Source: JABMRP01 sp964444795
Lineage (GTDB): Bacteria > Planctomycetota > Planctomycetia > Pirellulales > Thermoguttaceae
Length of the DNA: 19,460 nt
Direction of reading: 5' to 3'
Assembly: GCA_964444795.1 (NCBI GenBank)
Contig: CAYUIQ010000173.1
Location: 1 to 19,460, forward strand
Shown: positions 13,692 to 19,460 of the stretch, piece after piece
How the letters are laid out: the number at the start of each line of letters is the position of its first letter
Numbering within the stretch: the stretch's first letter is position 1
Notes under the pieces: model-generated
The model's input: only the letters and a program-made list of their open reading frames with translations
The model's database searches: none
Told to the model about the DNA's origin: nothing
Program-made: the position numbers and the translations under genes

Positions 13692-16600
13692 ATGCAGCCG
13701 CAGCACGATTCCGACTTATCCTTGGCCACGACCCGGTGGTGTGATCGGGCCCCGGCGGCGGAGAACGACGTCGACAACCCGCTGGAGTGCGTGCGGCGGA
13801 TCCGCGAGGCGGTGTGCCTGCGGCGTCGATGGGACGCGGAAGATCCGCGGGCAGCCGAGCGGCGACAACTCTTGCGCCAATTGACGGCCGCTCAAAACGT
13901 CTGCCACCGCCATCTGGCCGAGCGACTTGGGCGGGGCGAATCTCTGGGGTCCGAGTTCGCCGCGCTGGTGACCGAACTGCTGGCCGAGGACGATCGATAC
14001 CTGGCCGAGCAATTGGCCGACCAGACGCTCGCGGCCGAATCCATGGCCTTCGTGATCAAGTGTTTTCGCGACGATCTTCGCTGGCTCAGCACGCTGGTGG
14101 CCCTGTTGAACGGCGGACCGGGCGTCGATTTTCTTACGCGCGTGTTTGCCGAGGAGGAGTCGATCCGCCGCTCGCTTGAGGCCTGGCACGAGTCCGCGGC
14201 GGAGTCCGGCGGGCACGACGTCATGGACCCGCGGCAACCGGCCGGCGGTATTCCGCTCGGCCAGGAAAAGCGCGAGGCGACGGATTCCGAGTCGGTCCCC
14301 GGCGTTTCTTCACTCTGCCAGGGGGCCACGCGTCTTCGCAGCGCCGTGTTGCAGCGCCGTGTCGAGTTGCTGCTGGGGCAGCCGGCCCCGGATACGCCCG
14401 ATGGTTGGTTTCACGCATGGCAGACCGCCAGCCGCCTGGCCGTCCACGTCAACGCCAAGACATTGCCGCGGGCTACTCCAGCCGATGCGGATAGCGAGCC
14501 GATCGACGGCGCGGCCCGCTTGCAGCCGTTTCGCGCCCGGGCGGCCGAACATTGGATCGAATCGCTCGGCGACGTCGCCCCGCAACAGTGCGCCGAGGCG
14601 CTGCGGCAGGGAGTCGAAGAGCTGATCGACTCGGCCGGCGAAGTGCTCACGTTTCTCGAAGACGTGCCGTTGGAGGAGGCCATCGGCGGCCTGGAGACGT
14701 TGTCCGACGACACGGCGACGTGTCTGCGCGGCGTAAAGCGACACCGGCGAGCCGAATCCAACGGCCTGCGACGGCGATTGCTCCGCTGCCGTCGGGTGCT
14801 GGAAAACGAGTTGCAGGAGCGGCGTCTGACAAGCCGGATGGAAGGACTGTTCGGGCGCCGGTTTGTTGCCGGCTTGGAGCGGTTCATCCTGGCGCTTCTG
14901 TTGGCGTTCGTGGTGATGGTCATCGTCGAAGGGCCGCTGATGCGGTGGGAAGCCAGGCGAGCGGGCGTCGAGTCGCTGGCCCCCGGCACGAGTCCAGTGG
15001 AAGCCGTGTTTGCCTGGATGGACCTGGGTATCTGCATCGTCTTCCTTTCCGAATTCGCCCTGAAAATCGGTCTCTCCAGGCGGCGGTTGCTCTTCCTGCG
15101 GCGTTACTGGCTGACGATGCTGTTGCCTTCGATCCCCTTCGGGTTCATGGCCTACGCGGCCCATCTTTCGGCCACTGCCGAGACGGCTGCCGGAAGTGTC
15201 CTATTTGTCCGTTTCTTACGTTATCTGCGGCTGCCGCGCATGGCCCGATGGCTGCGCGTGGCGCGGCCGATCATGCGCGGGGCGCGGCTGGTCGGTTTTC
15301 TGTTGCGGGCGTCCGACCGGCTGGTGCGTCGCTTGGCGCCGCTGATCAACCGAAATCTGGTGCTCTTCGAGCGGGCGGCGATCAAGGTCGACGAACCGGC
15401 CTATCGCACGGCATTTTCGGCGCTGCGCGAGCGTTACGTCTATCGCGCATCCGAAGTCCTTGCCTGGCTGCCGCTGGCGTCGCGATGCCGGCTGGCTCAG
15501 GCACGGATCGACGACTTGACCGTCATGCTCGAGGCGCCGCACCTGGCGCTGGTCGGTACGGGGCGCGTCGATGAGGAGCCGACGACGCGGGAGATTCCGC
15601 TGGAAAGCGTCGTTTCCCGGCTCTTGGCCGTTACCCCCACCGGTGTTTCCGACCGGATCGGCATGGGAGTGGCCGAGAGCGTGGCGCGTTGGTGCCGGGC
15701 GCTCGACGTGTTCGCCGTACGCCGCCTGCCGGTCGTGCGCCATCTGGCGGCTGCCGGACGCTTACCCAGCCCGCAGGAAACGACCGCGCGCGTGGCCAAC
15801 CGCATCGGCGTGTTGCTGCGCCAGATGCTCGATCGGATCTATTGGTTTGCCGATCTCTACGGCACGGTGACGGCACCGCAACTGGTCGATTCGATCGGCG
15901 AGCGGTTGATTCGAGCGACCGCGCGTCCCACTCGGCGATTGTTCATGCTCGGCGGATTGTTTCTGGTGGTGTTCTACCTGGCCGGATCGATTCCCGCGCT
16001 GGAGACGTTCAGCCAAACGCTGCGCCGTCTGGTGGCCACGCCGCTGGTCGTCTTGGGGGCCGTGTGTGCGGTGCCGCTGGTCATTGGACTGTGGTTTCGC
16101 CGGATCGCCGGCGAGGCCTCGGAATTCCACACGTTGGTCGCCGAGGCCCAGTTCATCGCCGCCACGGGCCAGTTGAAACGCCGTCTCTCCGAGCCGCTTC
16201 GCAACGAGCTCGAGCGTCGGGTCGTCGACCCGGAGGCCGCCCAAGCGGTGCCCCATCAGGCCGACAACGCGCGTCGCACCGTCGAGTTGCTGTGGCGCGA
16301 TTATCTCGAAGGCGCGCCCTTCCACAAGACCGACACGAAAACCGCCACGCAACTGTTGGGGAATCTGGCCCTGATTTCGCTGCGCGATACGAAGCTGTGT
16401 TACGGCCGAAACCGGTGCAAGCAACTGCGGCAGTTGGACCTGGAAAACGCGCGGCGCTCAATCGGGGGGCCCTACCTTTGGTTCCGCTTTATCTCGCGCA
16501 GCATTGCCCAGCAGACCGCCAAGCTGGTCATCGATTACAACGCCCATGCTCTGCCGGTCGAGCGGGCCGCCTCGGTGGATATTACCGAGATCCACGACTA

Positions 16601-17897
16601 CATCGACTGGCTTGCCCGGCGACTGGACAAGCCGATCGCGAAGCTCGATCTGCCGGCCGAGTTCCAGCGGCGGCTGGCCGATGATGTGGAGCAGGCTGAG
16701 CGCCTGGAAAGCGTCGAGTCGGCGCGTCGTGGCAAAGGGTACGAAGTGAACGATTTCACGGCCATCCATTTTCTTTCGGCCGACGCCGAGGTGCAAGAGG
16801 ACATTCGGCGGCGCTACGGTCGACAAGTCGCCGAGTTGCTGGCCGGCGACCGCCGCGACAACATTCGCCGCGTGTTCCGCACGTATCCCTTCCACCACTT
16901 GCCCCGGGAGCAGCGCACGTTTAACCCGATGGTCTTGTACCAGCAACATCTGGCCGGAGGCCGCGCGCTGCTGTTGCCGCTGAAGCTCTTTGTTTTAGGA
17001 CTTGCTCTTGCGGGGCGTGCCCTGGCGGCCGTGTGGCGAGTCGTGCGCGACGTGCTCCATCCGACGGTCGGCGACCCGGCCGCGGTAACCGAGCCCGACC
17101 CCTTTGCCGTGGCCGTTCGTAAGATCCACCGGATGCGCAAGCCGGTATTCATGGAATGCCTGCAAATGCGGGCCGAATTCGATCCCCAGTACCTGGGGGT
17201 CATTCTCCCCGGCCAGCCCCCCCGAAACGGTCCGACGCGGAGGCCGGAGATCGAAGACGATCTGGCGGCCATCGGCAGCGATAAGTTTACCCTCGACGAA
17301 TTTCGCCGGCTGGCAACCGAGCGGCGCCAGCAAGTGCGCCGCTTTCGCCGCTGGCTGGCGGAGTTTTCCTGGAGCGAGTTGTCCGCCCAGTCGCTTCGGG
17401 CGATGGCCCTGGCGTTTACGATCAACTACCGCAACGCGCGGGTGTACCTCGACGCCACCGAACGGCTGCGGACTGCTTTCGACGAGGCCTCGCGCGATCC
17501 CGTGCGTGCTCTGGCCGGTGGTCGCCGGTGGTGGTCGCCGGTGGCCTTGTGTCGCTGCCTTTGGCGCGGCCGTCAAATCGCTCGTCTTTTCCGCCAATCG
17601 ACGTTCGGCCAGATCGATCGCAATACGCGACGACTCTGCCGTCGCATGCTCTGTCGTCAGGGCGGGCCGTTGCTCGACGCCCTACACTCCCTCGTGCATC
17701 GGGGCGGACCAATCGATCCGGTCGAGACGGCCCGGCGCGAGTTGGAACTGATCGGCCGCGATCCGTCGACCTGGAGCCACCAGTTGGTCGTGCTCCGTTG
17801 CGTGCAAACGCTGACCGTGATGGACGTGGAAACGTATTGCCGATTGGTCGCCGAATTGGGGGAGTACGAGGGGGAGGGTCTGGGAACTAGGGACTAG
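13692..17897 (+). CDS. 1401-aa membrane protein with voltage-sensor-like domain, function unknown
   Basis: I do not recognise this family. Residues 1-390 are soluble, helical and Arg/Glu-rich. Residues 397-530 form four hydrophobic helices like a voltage-sensor domain. S1 is FILALLLAFVVMVIV. S2 is FAWMDLGICIVFLSEFALKI, containing the charge-transfer motif F451-x-x-E454 and K458. S3 is YWLTMLLPSIPFGFM, where the usual acidic residue is missing. S4 is VRFLRYLRLPRMARWLRVAR, with Arg at 507, 510, 513, 516, 519, 522 and 525. No pore loop or TxGYG filter follows. Two more membrane helices lie at about 750-770 and 783-803 and another hydrophobic stretch at about 1092-1118. The remainder (820-1400) is soluble, basic and helical with no motif I know. 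The ribosome site is weak (GAGATGAG). The last residues (GTRD) and stop lie in a dispersed repeat. Confidence 0.85.
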   Translation: MQPQHDSDLSLATTRWCDRAPAAENDVDNPLECVRRIREAVCLRRRWDAEDPRAAERRQLLRQLTAAQNVCHRHLAERLGRGESLGSEFAALVTELLAEDDRYLAEQLADQTLAAESMAFVIKCFRDDLRWLSTLVALLNGGPGVDFLTRVFAEEESIRRSLEAWHESAAESGGHDVMDPRQPAGGIPLGQEKREATDSESVPGVSSLCQGATRLRSAVLQRRVELLLGQPAPDTPDGWFHAWQTASRLAVHVNAKTLPRATPADADSEPIDGAARLQPFRARAAEHWIESLGDVAPQQCAEALRQGVEELIDSAGEVLTFLEDVPLEEAIGGLETLSDDTATCLRGVKRHRRAESNGLRRRLLRCRRVLENELQERRLTSRMEGLFGRRFVAGLERFILALLLAFVVMVIVEGPLMRWEARRAGVESLAPGTSPVEAVFAWMDLGICIVFLSEFALKIGLSRRRLLFLRRYWLTMLLPSIPFGFMAYAAHLSATAETAAGSVLFVRFLRYLRLPRMARWLRVARPIMRGARLVGFLLRASDRLVRRLAPLINRNLVLFERAAIKVDEPAYRTAFSALRERYVYRASEVLAWLPLASRCRLAQARIDDLTVMLEAPHLALVGTGRVDEEPTTREIPLESVVSRLLAVTPTGVSDRIGMGVAESVARWCRALDVFAVRRLPVVRHLAAAGRLPSPQETTARVANRIGVLLRQMLDRIYWFADLYGTVTAPQLVDSIGERLIRATARPTRRLFMLGGLFLVVFYLAGSIPALETFSQTLRRLVATPLVVLGAVCAVPLVIGLWFRRIAGEASEFHTLVAEAQFIAATGQLKRRLSEPLRNELERRVVDPEAAQAVPHQADNARRTVELLWRDYLEGAPFHKTDTKTATQLLGNLALISLRDTKLCYGRNRCKQLRQLDLENARRSIGGPYLWFRFISRSIAQQTAKLVIDYNAHALPVERAASVDITEIHDYIDWLARRLDKPIAKLDLPAEFQRRLADDVEQAERLESVESARRGKGYEVNDFTAIHFLSADAEVQEDIRRRYGRQVAELLAGDRRDNIRRVFRTYPFHHLPREQRTFNPMVLYQQHLAGGRALLLPLKLFVLGLALAGRALAAVWRVVRDVLHPTVGDPAAVTEPDPFAVAVRKIHRMRKPVFMECLQMRAEFDPQYLGVILPGQPPRNGPTRRPEIEDDLAAIGSDKFTLDEFRRLATERRQQVRRFRRWLAEFSWSELSAQSLRAMALAFTINYRNARVYLDATERLRTAFDEASRDPVRALAGGRRWWSPVALCRCLWRGRQIARLFRQSTFGQIDRNTRRLCRRMLCRQGGPLLDALHSLVHRGGPIDPVETARRELELIGRDPSTWSHQLVVLRCVQTLTVMDVETYCRLVAELGEYEGEGLGTRD
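17876..17897. repeat. 22-bp short dispersed repeat, copy 2
   Basis: The unit is GGGTCTGGGAACTA followed by GGGACTAG. It is the same direction as copy 1 at 13651-13672 and differs at two of 22 positions. The stop codon of the preceding gene is its last three bases. Confidence 0.75.
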
Positions 17898-17951
17898 AGA
17901 GTTTCGTTTAGCCAAGGCACTTGTGCCCGGCGTTTCGGAGCGGGTGAGAGA

Positions 17952-18623
17952 ATGGACCGCCAGCGGGTTGCCGCGATTTTTGACATGGATGGAGTGTTGG
18001 TCGATACGTATCATGCGCACTTCGAGAGTTGGCGGATGGTGGCGGCGGAGGAAGGGTTGGAACTGGGTGAGGAGCAATTCGCCACGACGTTTGGGCGGAC
18101 CAGCCGCGAGATTATCGCCATGCTCTGGGCCGAAGATCGTTACGATCAGGCCGGGATTGCCGCGTTGGACGACCACAAGGAGGCCGCCTTCCGCCGGATC
18201 GTGGCCGCCGACTTTCCCGCCATGCCCGGCGTGAGCGAACTGCTCAAGTCGCTGCATCGAGACAGTATCGCCCTGGCGATCGGCTCCTCGGGACCGGCCA
18301 AAAACGTGCGCCTGGTACTCGATCGGCTGCCCCCGGGCGCGCCGTTTCAGGCGGTGGTCACCGGCGACGACGTGACCCGAGGAAAACCCGATCCCCAGGT
18401 GTTCCTGCTAGCCGCCGAGCGACTGGAGATTCCGCCGAACCGTTGCGTGGTCATCGAAGACGCTGCACTTGGAATCACCGCGGCGCAAGCGGCCGCAATG
18501 GCAAGTGTCGGTCTGGCCAGCACGGGACGGACCCGCGATGAACTGCGGTCGGCAAACCTCGTGGTCGACCGCTTGGATGAACTGTCGCCCGACGTGTTAC
18601 GCGCTCTGGTCGGTGTATCGTAG
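17952..18623 (+). CDS. HAD-superfamily phosphatase (beta-phosphoglucomutase/PGP-like subfamily)
   Basis: The protein has 223 aa. Motif I is FDMDGVLVDT, with D11 as nucleophile and D13 as acid/base. A helical cap follows (about 20-85). Motif II is AIGSSGP (109-115), motif III is K145 in RGKPDPQVF, and motif IV is VVIEDAALGI with E169-D170. This layout (I.3-type cap, GKPDP, EDA-GI) fits the beta-phosphoglucomutase/phosphoglycolate phosphatase group of cytoplasmic sugar-phosphate enzymes; the substrate cannot be told from sequence. The start has GGTGAGAG just upstream. The stop is 2 bases before the mutM ATG, so the two genes are probably translationally coupled. The gene begins 54 bases after the 1401-aa gene. 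Confidence 0.92.
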   Translation: MDRQRVAAIFDMDGVLVDTYHAHFESWRMVAAEEGLELGEEQFATTFGRTSREIIAMLWAEDRYDQAGIAALDDHKEAAFRRIVAADFPAMPGVSELLKSLHRDSIALAIGSSGPAKNVRLVLDRLPPGAPFQAVVTGDDVTRGKPDPQVFLLAAERLEIPPNRCVVIEDAALGITAAQAAAMASVGLASTGRTRDELRSANLVVDRLDELSPDVLRALVGVS

Positions 18624-18625
18624 CC

Positions 18626-19459
18626 ATGCCCGAATTACCTGAAGTCGAAACGATGCGCCGCGGCGTTGCCGAGATCGTCGGCAGCCGTATCCGCGGCGTT
18701 CATCGCGTGAAGTCGCGGTTGCATCCGATCAAGATCACGCCGGCCGCGGCCGAGTTTCGTCGACGTGCGGTCGGGCGCCGGATCGTTGCCGTGGAGCGTG
18801 TTGGGAAGCGGGTCGTTGTGGTGTTGGACAGCGACGACCGGATCGTCTTCGAGCCGCGCATGAGCGGGCTGGTTTTGCTGGCCGATCCGCCGGACGAGGA
18901 GCACTTGCGTCTTCGGGTCCTGCTCTCCGACGGTCCCGCACCGGAACTTCTCTTCTGGAACCAGCGAGGGTTGGGCGTGGTGCAGTTGCTCTCGCCGCGA
19001 CAGTTCGCCCGCAAGTGTGGTCCCGGCAAGCTGGGCCCCGATGCCTTGGATGTCTCGCCCGAACTGCTGCAACAGGCGTTGGGAACAAGTCGCCGGGCGG
19101 TGAAAGTCGCCCTGCTCGATCAACGGGCCGTGGCCGGTATCGGAAACCTGTACGCTTCGGAAATCCTCCACGTCGCGGGCGTACACCCCGGCCGGGCGTG
19201 CCATCGCATTTCCACCGCACGTTGGGCACGAATCCACGCGGCCGTGGAGCATGTACTGCGAGAGGCCATCCGCTACGAGGGGTCGACGCTCGCCGACGGA
19301 ACCTACCGCGCCAAGCGTAACCGGAAGGGCGGCTACCAGAATCATCATCGCGTGTACGGACGCGGCGGTGAACCGTGTCCCCGTTGCGCGAATCGCGACG
19401 TCCGCCGGATCGTGCAGTCCGGGCGTTCGACGTTTTACTGTCCCGGGTGTCAGCGATAG
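18626..19459 (+). CDS. mutM: formamidopyrimidine-DNA glycosylase (Fpg)
   Basis: The protein has 277 aa and is complete at the window edge. It begins MPELPEVETMRRG, giving the catalytic P2 (amine nucleophile), E3 and E6. The beta-hairpin lysine is K61 (RVGKRVVVV). The helix-two-turn-helix segment is AVAGIGNLYASEIL with N174. The zinc finger is C251-x2-C254 and C272-x2-C275, with R267 in QSGRSTFYCPGCQ. The enzyme removes 8-oxoguanine and ring-opened purines and cuts at the abasic site. The DNA-wedge loop usually D-x-R-x-F-G reads NQRGLG (112-117): the Arg is kept but Phe is replaced by Leu. Assignment as Fpg rather than Nei rests on the zinc-finger and K61 contexts. It is coupled to the HAD gene two bases upstream. 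Confidence 0.96.
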   Translation: MPELPEVETMRRGVAEIVGSRIRGVHRVKSRLHPIKITPAAAEFRRRAVGRRIVAVERVGKRVVVVLDSDDRIVFEPRMSGLVLLADPPDEEHLRLRVLLSDGPAPELLFWNQRGLGVVQLLSPRQFARKCGPGKLGPDALDVSPELLQQALGTSRRAVKVALLDQRAVAGIGNLYASEILHVAGVHPGRACHRISTARWARIHAAVEHVLREAIRYEGSTLADGTYRAKRNRKGGYQNHHRVYGRGGEPCPRCANRDVRRIVQSGRSTFYCPGCQR

Positions 19460-19460
19460 G

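Noticed and set aside
12749..13777. A 342-codon minus-strand frame opposite the UroD-family gene.
   Set aside because: It is antisense to a well-supported gene and its translation is featureless.
15939..16110. Two membrane helices in the 1401-aa protein as a possible S5-pore-S6 module.
   Set aside because: The loop between them is about 12 residues with no filter motif, and they lie more than 200 residues after the S4-like helix.
17917..17928. A short palindrome, GGCAC-TT-GTGCC, between the large gene and the HAD gene.
   Set aside because: The stem is only 5 bp with a 2-base loop and has no T tract, so it is not a terminator, and it is too short to call an operator.

Overview
The window is a GC-rich stretch of bacterial chromosome. 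Its gene content points to a planctomycete, probably of the Pirellulales type. The signs are an NHLRC2-like thioredoxin/NHL protein, a very large exported PQQ-propeller protein ending in a DNRLRE domain, an isolated UroD-family protein, a Pro/Glu/Thr lipoprotein, loosely packed operons and short dispersed repeats between genes. This assignment is inference from protein character, because no rRNA or other marker is present. I see no tRNA, rRNA, CRISPR array, transposase or phage gene.

Left part (1-5.6 kb). A nested inverted repeat at 19-92 sits at the start of, or inside the signal-peptide region of, an NHLRC2-like thioredoxin/NHL protein. Next come desulfoferrodoxin (superoxide reductase), a convergent DUF2784 membrane protein, and a NarL/DegS-type sensor histidine kinase with a degenerate receiver and two PAS domains but no adjacent response regulator. 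A lipoprotein made almost wholly of Pro-Glu-Thr repeats follows, with a clear terminator.

Middle part (5.7-12.3 kb). On the minus strand lie a YdcF/ElyC-like DUF218 membrane protein and, downstream of it, a 1562-residue exported PQQ beta-propeller protein. A methyltransferase-like fold is embedded between the propeller segments of that protein, and malectin-like, Ig-like and DNRLRE domains lie at its C-terminus. A 17-bp-period direct repeat lies just before its start. Divergent from this pair is a typical 2-Cys peroxiredoxin. The roughly 430-bp gap between them is rich in stem-loops and may hold a structured RNA or a dispersed element.

Right part (12.5-19.46 kb). A UroD/MtaA-type protein has a good upstream promoter. 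It is followed by a 1401-residue protein that I do not recognise. This carries a four-helix segment with the hallmarks of a voltage-sensor domain (an S2 F-x-x-E motif and an S4 with arginine at seven consecutive every-third positions) and has no pore signature. Two near-identical 22-bp repeats bracket this gene, and the second encodes its last residues and stop. A HAD phosphatase and formamidopyrimidine-DNA glycosylase (mutM), nearly overlapping, end the window.

A loose oxidative-stress theme links superoxide reductase, the thioredoxin-like protein, peroxiredoxin and MutM (8-oxoguanine repair), but they are not one operon. The most novel item is the voltage-sensor-like protein at 13692-17897.
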